Positions 8,618 through 16,733 of a stretch of DNA of 64,000 bases are shown in pieces (the first letter of the stretch is position 1; every line of letters starts with the position of its first letter). Made by a program: the position numbers and the translations under genes. The stretch spans positions 7,440,001 to 7,504,000 of the forward strand of contig NZ_CP108383.1 of the NCBI RefSeq assembly GCF_035958815.1, in the 5' to 3' direction. This DNA comes from Nocardia sp. NBC_01327. GTDB lineage: Bacteria > Actinomycetota > Actinomycetes > Mycobacteriales > Mycobacteriaceae. The notes below the pieces were generated by a model. The model was not told the DNA's origin. It made no database searches and worked only from the letters and a program-made list of their open reading frames with translations.

Positions 8618-9343
8618 TCACGGAGCCTCGGAAGGCTTTTCGGCTTTCCGGCGCTGCTCCCGGGTGTCGGTGTGAGCGATCCGCGGCGAGGTCACACCCG
8701 CAGAGTTCGTTGCTGCACTGGAATCAAGGCCGCGGGTGGGGGCTGGGTTCGCGTTGGCGGGCAGGGCTACGGCGCCCCGGGGCCCGCTGGGGGTTTCCTC
8801 TCTGTCTGGGGCCGGGTCGGAGGCATTGCCGACCAGGGCGTTGTTCGTGGACGGGTGTCGAGCTGGTGGGACCGTCGTGGCGGCCAGCGGATCCGCAGTG
8901 TTCACGTTTGTGGATGGTGTCCTGCGTCTGGACTGGCGTGAGGTGCTCGCGCGGGCACCGCCGAGAAGTTGGCGAGCGCGTTTGACTGTGATTTCGAGCA
9001 GGTCGGCGACTTCCTCGTCGGTGGGCACTTGCGCGCGCACCACCGCTGCGGCTGCGGCTTGTTCGTGTTCGTGGGTCGCGATCTCGGCCGCCGCATCAGC
9101 GATCACAGCGGCGATCTGCGTTTGCAACCGCTCGACTTCACTATCGCGGCGCTGCTGTGCGTGGGTGATCGCGTTCCAGGCCGCGAGGTACTCACCCACT
9201 GCGCGGGTGATGGTCTTCTCCCGCTCGGTGGCCGCAGCGCGGCGTTGCAGGCTGCGCTGACGTGAGCGTTGCAGGCGTGCAACAAGTTCCGGTGACTCCG
9301 GGACACGAGAGCGAGCCCGACGCGGGCGAGGGTCTTCGGTCAT
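8618..9343 (-). CDS. Plasmid-type coiled-coil/HTH protein
   Basis: 241 residues, not assigned to a named family. The N-terminus is very basic (RPRRARSR), residues about 40-105 form a long Ala/Glu/Arg-rich helix typical of a coiled coil, then a segment E-E-V-A-D-L-L-E-I-T-V-K-R-A-R reads like a helix-turn-helix. The last 90 residues are disordered, rich in Pro, Ala, Thr and Asn. ATG at 9343 has AGGAG at nine bases; an upstream in-frame start at 9394 has none. It is divergent from the DUF4192 gene with a shared 240-base promoter region, so autoregulation or control of the neighbouring operon is plausible. Confidence 0.6.
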   Translation of the reverse strand: MTEDPRPRRARSRVPESPELVARLQRSRQRSLQRRAAATEREKTITRAVGEYLAAWNAITHAQQRRDSEVERLQTQIAAVIADAAAEIATHEHEQAAAAAVVRAQVPTDEEVADLLEITVKRARQLLGGARASTSRQSRRRTPSTNVNTADPLAATTVPPARHPSTNNALVGNASDPAPDREETPSGPRGAVALPANANPAPTRGLDSSAATNSAGVTSPRIAHTDTREQRRKAEKPSEAP

Positions 9344-9585
9344 GACTGACAACTCCTGACGGGTACACGACAACCCAGCCAGTCCCTCGCGCACCCCACG
9401 CTACCAACCACCAGCCACACGCGGCGAGACCTTCGCCAATTCGTTGCACACGCCTGCACAACCGACCGCGCGCCCAAGAGCACTACGGCGGCGGGCTCCC
9501 TCACACACCTGGGCCAGATGCGCATCGCCGACCGATGCCACGTCGTCCGAATCCCGTCGCTGCCACACGATTAGGAGTTCCCTGC

Positions 9586-10713
9586 ATGCATTCGCCGCCG
9601 CCTATCGCCGATCCAGCCGACCTGATCGTTTCTGTCCCCGCCATGCTCGGCTTCACCCCGAACCGGTCACTGGTCCTGGTCTTCGTGAAACGTGAAACCG
9701 GTTGTGATCGAGTGCTGTCGGTACCGCTCGCAGTGCGCACGGCGTCTCCGCTGGAGCAGGAACGACTCTCCGACACCGAGATCGCGGACCTCGCGGCACG
9801 GATGTGTCGCCAGTCGGATGCGTCCGCCGTGCTGGCGGTCCTGGTCGATGACCGCCAGTCGCGACCTGCCGTACCGGTCACCACCGATGACCGGTACGGC
9901 TCTGTTCTCGAGGCTCTGGATACGCATCTCGATTCGGTGGGCCTGAAATTCGGCGGGGCCTGGAGTGTGCGTGTCATCGCTACGGACGCCGCATGGTGGA
10001 ACCCCTTCGACCCCCGACAGCACGGGCATCTTCCGGACCCTGCCAGGTCACCGATCGCGGTAGGACACAAGGCTATTGGTCGGCCTATCTACCGCACGCG
10101 CGACGAACTCGCCGCTTTCGTGGATATCGATCTGGCACTGCGTGATCAAGTGGCCGCACTGCTACCGAACGCCGCCGCGGACGCGCAACAGCGGCTGGCA
10201 CGCACGGTGCGCATCGGCGACCCGGACGCCTACACCCGCCAAGCGGTGTGGCAGGTGATGCAGACCATCAAAGCCTTCTCAGCCAACTCCGTCCCCGCAC
10301 CGCAGACATTGGCGAACATGGCTGTCGCCCTGCGTGATACGGACGTACGCGACGTCATGTTCGGCGTCGCCGCCGGTGTCCACGCCGACCGCGCCGAACA
10401 ACTCTGGACGATTCTCACACGCGCGCTGCCGGACCCGGACCGCGCCGAAGCGGCCACCCTGCTGGCCTTCCACGCGCTGCTGCGCGGTGAGGGGGTGCGC
10501 GCAGACATCGCGGTGGACGCCGCGCTGGCCGCGGACCCCGAGCACCGCATGGCATACCTGCTGGGCGTCGCAGTCGCGACCGCTATACCGCCGCAGCGGA
10601 TGCGCCGATTGTGCCGTGCCGGGATCGAGGCCGCTGCCGCGCTGCGCATCGATATCGGTGCCGCAGAATCTGATTCACACACCAAGGAGAACCTCGATGA
10701 CCCCAATCGATGA
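9586..10713 (+). CDS. DUF4192 family protein
   Basis: 375 residues clearly of the actinobacterial DUF4192 family: an N-terminal block (DLIVSVPAMLGFTPNRSLVL) and a helical C-terminal half with D-P-E-H-R-M-A-Y-L-L. Function of the family is not established; members are common on chromosomes and mobile elements of Nocardia and relatives. ATG at 9586 has AGGAG at 9573-9577. The gene overlaps the dprA-like start by 17 bases, so both are probably translated as an operon. In-frame codons back to 9535 lack a ribosome-binding site. Confidence 0.85.
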   Translation: MHSPPPIADPADLIVSVPAMLGFTPNRSLVLVFVKRETGCDRVLSVPLAVRTASPLEQERLSDTEIADLAARMCRQSDASAVLAVLVDDRQSRPAVPVTTDDRYGSVLEALDTHLDSVGLKFGGAWSVRVIATDAAWWNPFDPRQHGHLPDPARSPIAVGHKAIGRPIYRTRDELAAFVDIDLALRDQVAALLPNAAADAQQRLARTVRIGDPDAYTRQAVWQVMQTIKAFSANSVPAPQTLANMAVALRDTDVRDVMFGVAAGVHADRAEQLWTILTRALPDPDRAEAATLLAFHALLRGEGVRADIAVDAALAADPEHRMAYLLGVAVATAIPPQRMRRLCRAGIEAAAALRIDIGAAESDSHTKENLDDPNR

Positions 10714-11565
10714 GCGTCTGCTGGCGTGGGCGCTGCTCTCGCGCGCAGCGTTGGCTTCCCCGGACACGGTGCGCGCTCTGCTCGCGGCGCACGGTCCGGT
10801 CGATGCGGCCGAACGCATCGCTGCCGAGGGGGTGCGTTCACGATTCGGCCCGCAGACCCACGTCACGGCAGAGCTCGACCTCGAACGGGCTCAGCGCGTC
10901 GGCGGTCGGCTGCTCACCCGGGACGACCCGGGCTGGCCGGTCGCGCTCAGTGATCTCGACACCGTCGAGGCCCACACTCCGATCGCGCTGTGGACCCGCG
11001 GGCCCGGGCAGCTGAACCTGCTCACCGACCGCTCCATCGCCATCGTCGGCGCACGCGCCTGCACCACGTACGGCGAGAAGGTCGCCCGATATGTCGGCAT
11101 GGACCTCGCCGCGCAGGGGTGGACCATCCTCAGTGGTGGCGCGTTCGGTATCGATGCGACTGCTCATGCGGCAGCTCTGAGGCCGGGCAGCCCACCGTGG
11201 CGGTTCTGCCGTGCGGGCTGCACCGGCTCTTCCCGCAGGGCAACGCCGGGTTGCTCGCCGAGGTCGAGAAGACCGGGCTGCTGGTGAGTGAATACCCTCC
11301 AGGTGTCGAGCCCAACCGCAACCTCTTCCTCGGGCGCAACCGCATAGTGGCCGCCCTGGCGGCGGGAATTGTGGTGTGCGAGTCCGGAATCCGCAGTGGC
11401 ACCGCTAACACCGTGCGCTGGGGCAACAAACTCAGGCGCCCCGTCATGGCCGTACCCGGGCCGGTCGACTCCGCCGCTTCCCGCGGCTGCCACGAGTTCA
11501 TCCGCACCGGTCACGCGCGGCTGGTCACCAACGCCCACGACGTCCTGGACCTACTCAAGCACTGA
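10697..11565 (+). pseudogene. dprA: DprA-like DNA-processing protein, frameshifted
   Basis: Relative of DprA/Smf, the Rossmann-fold protein that loads RecA on incoming single strands. The first part (10697 to about 11180) carries the expected S-I-A-I-V-G-A-R and S-G-G-A-F-G-I-D-A-T-A-H-A-A-A-L. Then the reading frame must change: after GCTCTG the sequence continues in the next frame as AVLPCGL, FPQGNAGLL, LVSEYPPG, R-N-R-I-V-A-A-L and a normal C-terminus ending at 11565. The simplest cause is loss of one G near 11179, turning CTGGAGGCC into CTGAGGCC. ATG 10697 has AAGGAG at 10684-10689. Because the downstream half is fully conserved, the lesion is recent or a sequencing error. If real, only a truncated protein would be made. 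Confidence 0.8.
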
Positions 11566-11672
11566 TCCCGATATCTCGCGTCGGTGCTGCGACTCGTTCG
11601 CAGCCACCGCAGTCCTGCGTCACCACACATCTTTCCCCCGCTACCGATTGTCAACATCCTCGGAGGTCATGT

Positions 11673-11912
11673 ATGTCCGTCAAGTCCTTTGCTGTCAAAA
11701 GCATTTCGCGTGGTGAGTACGAGCAGATGGTGCATCGTGGCCATGCCGGAGCCGTGCCGGTGATCGAGTCCGCCCCGGTACTGGATCGGTGGCGCGCCGA
11801 GCATCCTGACTGGCGTGGCCGGCACTGGACATTCATCGCCGACGACCGCGACGTGCTGCGGCTGCGCCCGCTGAATGTCACCCGCGCCGAGCGCCGCCCG
11901 ATCGCTGCCTGA
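11673..11912 (+). CDS. Small hypothetical protein
   Basis: 79 residues with an excellent ribosome-binding site (GGAGG at 11662-11666, six bases from ATG). Acidic and basic residues alternate and the middle contains D-R-W-R-A-E-H-P-D-W-R-G-R-H-W-T-F, so it is probably a small folded soluble protein. No family recognised. It sits between dprA and the ParB-like gene in the plasmid-like gene series. Confidence 0.6.
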   Translation: MSVKSFAVKSISRGEYEQMVHRGHAGAVPVIESAPVLDRWRAEHPDWRGRHWTFIADDRDVLRLRPLNVTRAERRPIAA

Positions 11913-12000
11913 CACACACCACCCATCCGCCATCTCTGCCTGTGGGGCCCGATACGCCGCGACATATCGGGCCCCACTCCTATGCCTGGAGGTCTGTCCC

Positions 12001-13710
12001 GTGGAATCTGATTCCGCCCCCACTGCCGCAGCGGTTCTCGACGCCGAGGTCGTCGAGCCTGCCGAAATCGTTGCCTCTCCCACGGCCTTCGAAATCGGGC
12101 CGGACTCCGCCGCGGAGCCACTGCCGAATGTCGAGGCGCTCTGGCGCAGCCCGACCGAGTTGGTGATCGCAGAGAACGTCCGTAAAACCTTCGATCTCGA
12201 CGCCCATCCCGACGTGCGGGATTCCATCAAGGAGTTCGGCGTCAGCATTCCGATCCTCGCTGAGCGTCAGCCCGACGGCAGTCTGCATGTCACCGAAGGC
12301 CAACTGCGCGCACTCATCGCCGCCGACGTCGGCACCACGAAGGTTCCGGTGTGGGTGACCGACGCCGACCCGAGTATTCCGGAGAACGAGCGCCGCATCT
12401 CCAGGACGTTGATGCAGATGAATGTCAACGACCGGCGCGTGCCCATGGTCGAGGCCGACCGCGCCGACGGGATCGCTTTGATGCTGGACCTCGGTGCGTC
12501 GGTGACCCGGGTCGCGAAGGGCCTGCAGCGCAAGCGCTCCGAGGTCAAGCACAATGCCGCGATCGCCGCGTCGCCCACCGCGCGCGGGCTCGTCGATTCC
12601 AGTTCCTACAGTCTCGATCAGCTCGCGGTCATCGCCGAATACGAAACTCTCGGCGACACCGACGCGGTCGAGTATCTGGTGCAGGTGCCGCGGTCGAGCT
12701 TCAGTTACCGGGCCAAGCAGATCGCCGCCGACCGCCGCGAAACCCGCGCCCGCCTCGAGGCATCCATGTTGTACGCGGCCCTGGGATTCGGGGTCCTCAC
12801 CGCTGAACCCGACACCAGCTCGACCGAGTCGCAGATTCTTCCGGCCGAGCTGCTCGAGACCGTCGATTCCAGGCCGGTCACCGAAGTTCTGATCGCCGCG
12901 CATGCGCACCGCTGGCTGGTGTATGTCGACGTGCAGGAGAACGGGCAACTCCTCGACACCCTCACCGGTGAACTCGTCGACCCCGATCACGTCGACTGGG
13001 GCACCCAGGGCAACAACGAATCCCAGCCCGCCGAGGGGCTGCGTCACGCCGATTCGGTCGAATACCGCGATCGCTGGATTCCTCTGTACTTCCTTGCTGC
13101 CGAGCAGCTGTCCGAGTCAGGGTTGCGCATGCGCACCTCCGCCCAGAGCGAGGGGGCGACGGGCAGCGGGCGCGACGAGGCCGAACAGGCCGCGACGCAA
13201 CGGGACGAGGCGCGCCGGGAGCGGCGGCGGGTACGGGAGTTGAACAAGCGTGGTCTCGCCGCGAAGGAGCGGCGCGTGGAATTCCTGGGCCGGTTGCTGT
13301 CGCGGCGTACCCCGCCGCCGCAGGCCGGTCAGTTCGTCGCCGAGTCCCTGGCCTGGGAGTCGGACCTGCTGGGGTCCTTCCACGCGCCCCGGACCGCGCT
13401 GAACCTGCTCGGGGTGTCCGGATTCACCACCGAGTTGGTCGCCTCGATCCAATCCGCGACAGCGAGCCGGTCGTGGGTGATCGTGCTCGGCATGGTGCTC
13501 GGCGCGTTCGAATCGCGCGCCGGGAAGGACTCCTGGCGCTACAACGACCGCGGCCTGCACCGGTATCTGCGATTCCTCGCCACCGTCGGCGAGCAGCTCG
13601 AGTTCGAGCTCGTGGACGTCGAGCAAGCCGCCGCCGGCCTCATCGATTTTCACGACATCGACATCGACGCCGACGTCAATCTCGACACTGCCGCCCCCGC
13701 CGCTGCCTGA
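12001..13710 (+). CDS. ParB/RepB-like partition-domain protein
   Basis: 569 residues. Residues about 50-115 match the ParB N-terminal domain (E-N-V-R then I-K-E-F-G-V-S-I-P-I and T-E-G-Q-L-R-A-L-I-A-A), and the next 100 residues resemble its helix-turn-helix region (V-T-R-V-A-K-G-L). In canonical ParB the CTP-binding motif is G-E-R-R; here it is T-E-G-Q-L-R, so nucleotide-dependent clamp behaviour may differ. The remaining half has a charged helix (about 390-430, rich in Arg and Glu) and an unassigned C-terminus ending in acidic and Ala-rich sequence. No parA is adjacent. GTG at 12001 has GGAGG at 11986-11991. Related solo ParB-domain proteins are common on actinobacterial mobile elements. 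Confidence 0.75.
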   Translation: MESDSAPTAAAVLDAEVVEPAEIVASPTAFEIGPDSAAEPLPNVEALWRSPTELVIAENVRKTFDLDAHPDVRDSIKEFGVSIPILAERQPDGSLHVTEGQLRALIAADVGTTKVPVWVTDADPSIPENERRISRTLMQMNVNDRRVPMVEADRADGIALMLDLGASVTRVAKGLQRKRSEVKHNAAIAASPTARGLVDSSSYSLDQLAVIAEYETLGDTDAVEYLVQVPRSSFSYRAKQIAADRRETRARLEASMLYAALGFGVLTAEPDTSSTESQILPAELLETVDSRPVTEVLIAAHAHRWLVYVDVQENGQLLDTLTGELVDPDHVDWGTQGNNESQPAEGLRHADSVEYRDRWIPLYFLAAEQLSESGLRMRTSAQSEGATGSGRDEAEQAATQRDEARRERRRVRELNKRGLAAKERRVEFLGRLLSRRTPPPQAGQFVAESLAWESDLLGSFHAPRTALNLLGVSGFTTELVASIQSATASRSWVIVLGMVLGAFESRAGKDSWRYNDRGLHRYLRFLATVGEQLEFELVDVEQAAAGLIDFHDIDIDADVNLDTAAPAAA

Positions 13711-13816
13711 TCCACCGCGATGCTGCGCATCCGACCCGTTTTCGTGCGCGGTCCATCGTCGGTCGCGACCCGACAGCGGTGACGTATCAACTATTTTCGA
13801 GGAAGGGAGCCGAATT

Positions 13817-14341
13817 ATGGCTCAGGACACCGTATTGACGGTCATCGGGAATTTGACCGGTGACCCCGAATTGCGATTCACCCCGGCGGGAGAAGCGGTC
13901 ACCAATTTCACCGTCGCCTCCACACCCCGCTACTTCGACCGGAAGTCCGGCGAGTGGCGCGATAGCGAAGCGTTATTCCTGCGCTGCGGTATTTGGCGGC
14001 AGGCCGCGGAAAACTTTGCCGAGAGCCTGACCCGCGGCGCACGGGTCATCGTCTCCGGACGATTGAAGCAACGTTCCTACGAAACCCGCGAAGGCGAGAA
14101 GCGTACCGTCGTCGAGCTCGACGTCGACGAGGTCGGTCCCTCGCTGCGATACGCCACCGCGAAAGTGACGAAGAACCCGACCGGCAACGGCGCGGGACCG
14201 ACACGGCGCACAGCCGCCGGGAACGGGTTCGGTCAGCCCACCGACGGGGTCGATCAGCCCAGCGAGGGCCAGGACCCCTGGCACGCACCGGCACTCGCGG
14301 TCGTCGGGTCGAACCGTTTCACCGACGACCCCGCCTTCTGA
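13817..14341 (+). CDS. ssb: Single-stranded DNA-binding protein
   Basis: 174 residues with a full OB fold: T-V-I-G-N-L-T-G-D-P-E-L-R near residue 10, N-F-T-V-A-S-T-P, L-R-C-G-I-W-R-Q-A-A-E-N and S-G-R-L-K-Q-R-S-Y. The flexible tail ends in D-D-P-A-F, close to the acidic-Phe tip that recruits partner proteins in other SSBs. GGAAGGGAG precedes the ATG. On this element it probably coats the strand transferred by the relaxase. A second, different ssb lies at 53026-53505. Confidence 0.92.
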   Translation: MAQDTVLTVIGNLTGDPELRFTPAGEAVTNFTVASTPRYFDRKSGEWRDSEALFLRCGIWRQAAENFAESLTRGARVIVSGRLKQRSYETREGEKRTVVELDVDEVGPSLRYATAKVTKNPTGNGAGPTRRTAAGNGFGQPTDGVDQPSEGQDPWHAPALAVVGSNRFTDDPAF

Positions 14342-14349
14342 GTTCCGGC

Positions 14350-14400
14350 CCCACCGTCGTTCCCTGCACCGGCCGTGGCCGGTGCAGGGAACGGTGGGGG
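14350..14400 (+). terminator. Long hairpin after ssb
   Basis: TTCCCTGCACCGGCC (ends 14374) and GGCCGGTGCAGGGAA (14377-14391) are exact complements separated by GT; after a three-base bulge on the left arm the pairing continues with CCCACCG against CGGTGGG. It begins nine bases after the ssb stop. There is no T-run, as is usual in high-G+C actinobacteria. Confidence 0.6.
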
Positions 14401-14412
14401 TGGGATGTCCTG

Positions 14413-14634
14413 CTGGTCCGGACGACCAGCCATCCCGAGGGCTACCGGCCCCGATCGCGCCGCGCCACTGAGCCCGCGCCCGGCGCAACCGAATCCCCGT
14501 GCGCCCCTTCTGCTCCGTCAGCGCCCTCTCGTGGGTGAGCGCACGGAAATTCGCTTCCGCACGCTCTGGCGCGTTCTCCGCCGCGCGTCGCGCCCAGGGC
14601 CGGTCTCGCGCCCTCGGCTGGTCGTCCGGACCAG
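14413..14634. repeat. Inverted pair of 17-base blocks
   Basis: CTGGTCCGGACGACCAG at 14413-14429 is the exact reverse complement of CTGGTCGTCCGGACCAG at 14618-14634; each block is itself a near-palindrome. Both are followed by CC..ATCCCG-like sequence. They could form a 190-base loop or act as paired binding sites ahead of the gene at 14711. Confidence 0.6.
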
Positions 14635-14710
14635 CCGGCCATCCCGGCTGTCGAGGTTGCTCACGCGCCGGGGTGCTCGCCGACATCACCGTCCAGACAG
14701 GAAACCTTCC

Positions 14711-16150
14711 GTGCCCGAAACCAGTGCCTTCATCGACGCCATCGCCGCACTCGACATCACCTTCACCACCGACCGCCGCGCCGCGCGCCGTGCGTTCCCC
14801 GCCGCGCTCGCCCTCGCCACCGCCGAGGATCATGCTTTTCTGGATCGGCTCGTGGATACCTTTACTCTCTACCCGTTCGAGTCGGCCATGAAAAGGCTTG
14901 CCGCCCAGTACGCCGCCGAGCCGGACAACCAGCGCCGTTTGGTCGCGCTGGTGCCCGATACCGATCCGAGGTTGTTCATCCGCGATCGCGCCGATCGGGT
15001 CGCGGAGATGCAAGCACGCGCGAGGCGCAACAACACCAGTGTCGAGGAGGAATACTCCGCCCAGCATGTGGCGCTGCCGTCCGCGGAGTTGCCGCGCACA
15101 CCGATGCGGCAATGGCGCAACCCGCCCGCGCGCACTTACCTCGCTCCCAACCGGGGCACCGAGAAGTCGCGCCAAACACCCGAGCAGATCAAGTACCGCG
15201 CCGTGCGGCGCGGCAAGCGCCGCCCTGTCGTCACCGAGCCCGAGCTCGTCACCAAATATGTGGCGGAGAACCTTTACACCGACACCGTCGACAGTGAACT
15301 CACCGACGCCCGCGCCGCCGAGAACCGTGCCCGCGAACGCGGACTGCTCGCCCGACCCGAAACCGGTTCGTGGACACCGCGCTTCCCCGGCGACAAGCCG
15401 CCCCTCGATGCCGAGGAAGCACACGCGCTCTGGAATCACGCCTACGTCCACTACGTCGCCGAACAACATCAGCACGCACTCGCCCTCGCCGGGAAGTCCA
15501 CGATCAGCGACGACAACGCCCTCGCCCACGCCGCCACCCGCACCACCTTGCGCGGTTACACCGACCGGCGCACCGCAATTCCGTTCCAGGGCAACGGCCT
15601 GGACTACGACCACGAAGCCATGACCCCGGTGCGCGGATGGCGGTGCGTGTCCTGCTTCATCGAACGCAGCGACACCGACCAGCATCTGATCCACGACCGC
15701 GCTGGTGCGCTCCGCAGCGACGACGGATTGTGCGATATGTGCCGCGCCGATGACCGCCCCGGGCTCCCGCCGCTGCCTGCCGGTTTCACCGCGCGGGATC
15801 TCGCCCGCGCGTACTTCCGGTTCTTCGCCGATACCTACCCCGATGCCACGCGGGGTCTGCTGGCGGAGGTGCGTGGTCGTGCGCCGCAGTGGCTGATCAC
15901 GCTCATCGACGAATTCCTCGACACCGCAGCTCTTCCCGGTGGCGCGCCGAGCAACCCCGACCCGCAGCCGCCGCTGGCCCGGGCGCAGCGGCAGCCGCGT
16001 CGGCGCGGACCGGTCCTGGGTGCGGGTCAGCGCACCGGCCGCTGCGATGCGTGCACCCGCATCACAGCCGTCAACACCGACAGCCTCTGCACCCAGTGCT
16101 TGGTCTGGATCGGCCTTGACGTGCCCGTCCGGCGCGAGCACGCCGCCTGA
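14711..16150 (+). CDS. Hypothetical protein with zinc finger shared with the relaxase
   Basis: 479 residues, no named family. A central block (about residues 315-350) has W-R-C-V-S-C-F-I-E-R, then R-S-D-D-G-L-C-D-M-C-R, a probable four-Cys zinc finger. The same arrangement (CCVHCSIER then RSDDGLCADCR) is found near residue 1650-1690 of the relaxase encoded at 16734. A second Cys set (CDACTRI, SLCTQCLVW) lies at the C-terminus. The N-terminal 250 residues are helical and charged. GTG at 14711 has AGGAAA upstream. Its place between ssb and the relaxase suggests a DNA-processing or relaxosome accessory role, an inference from position and the shared domain. Confidence 0.65.
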   Translation: MPETSAFIDAIAALDITFTTDRRAARRAFPAALALATAEDHAFLDRLVDTFTLYPFESAMKRLAAQYAAEPDNQRRLVALVPDTDPRLFIRDRADRVAEMQARARRNNTSVEEEYSAQHVALPSAELPRTPMRQWRNPPARTYLAPNRGTEKSRQTPEQIKYRAVRRGKRRPVVTEPELVTKYVAENLYTDTVDSELTDARAAENRARERGLLARPETGSWTPRFPGDKPPLDAEEAHALWNHAYVHYVAEQHQHALALAGKSTISDDNALAHAATRTTLRGYTDRRTAIPFQGNGLDYDHEAMTPVRGWRCVSCFIERSDTDQHLIHDRAGALRSDDGLCDMCRADDRPGLPPLPAGFTARDLARAYFRFFADTYPDATRGLLAEVRGRAPQWLITLIDEFLDTAALPGGAPSNPDPQPPLARAQRQPRRRGPVLGAGQRTGRCDACTRITAVNTDSLCTQCLVWIGLDVPVRREHAA

Positions 16151-16248
16151 CCTTCCGCCCGCTTGTTCTCCGGTCCGCCGCGGTGCCCATGCCTGCGGCG
16201 GACCGGCCACCACTCCCGCACCGTCCCACATCAGTAAGGAGCTGCCCC

Positions 16249-16413
16249 ATGCCCTCTGTACCCACGATCGCGAAGTACACCGTCACCTACATCCTCGTAT
16301 TCGCCGCGTTCTACTGCGTCGCGTATCTCCTCATCCACGTGCTGCCCGTCGACCTGAACCCTTCGATCCGGCTCACCTGTCCCACAAGCAGTCCCGTCGC
16401 TCGCAGGACGTAA
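16249..16413 (+). CDS. Small single-pass membrane protein
   Basis: 54 residues. TAAGGAG at 16235-16241 precedes the ATG. Residues about 10-33 form one hydrophobic helix (VTYILVFAAFYCVAYLLIHV) and the remainder is short and polar. Small membrane proteins of this kind often flank transfer genes, but nothing in the sequence fixes a function. Confidence 0.55.
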   Translation: MPSVPTIAKYTVTYILVFAAFYCVAYLLIHVLPVDLNPSIRLTCPTSSPVARRT

Positions 16414-16733
16414 CACGCTGACCGCCTCCAGGTTCGATATCGGCAGGTAAGCAGTCCACTCTGCTTACCTGCCGAACCCCACCAACTCTCACCGGCATTA
16501 ACTCACCCACCTCCCTCACCGCAGCCACTCCCACACCTTCTCAACTCCACCTCCCACCTATTCTTTCTACTTCTCCCACACCCCAATCCCTCTTCTTTCT
16601 CCTATTAGCGCCATTCAAACCTCTTGCATAGAGGGAACAATTCAGTAACAACCAGCGGGAACGCGGAATCTGATAACTTCCTTATCACTCGAGGCTCTAG
16701 AAGAGTTCACCGCAACAGGGGTTCGATGGATAT
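16414..16733. other. Candidate origin of transfer region
   Basis: 320 bases directly before the relaxase gene. It holds a perfect 14-base inverted repeat, CGGCAGGTAAGCAG at 16441-16454 and CTGCTTACCTGCCG at 16461-16474, with a six-base loop. From about 16475 to 16615 the plus strand is almost free of G and made of C, T and scattered A. The sequence then becomes AT-richer up to the GTG. Hairpin plus strand-asymmetric, easily melted DNA next to a MobF relaxase is the usual make-up of oriT, but no nic sequence could be matched. The hairpin could instead be a terminator. Confidence 0.45.

Larger units (their letters stand above)
14342..14710. other. Intergenic region with nested inverted repeats
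   Basis: 369 bases between ssb and the next gene. It contains the large hairpin at 14350-14400 and two mutually complementary 17-base blocks (14413-14429 and 14618-14634). An open frame continuous with the following gene runs across it but reads as Arg/Pro/Ser-rich noise. Confidence 0.5.

Noticed and set aside
16441..16474. Hairpin as simple terminator
   Set aside because: Possible, but there is no T-run and it is followed by strand-biased DNA before a relaxase, so oriT is noted as the more interesting reading.
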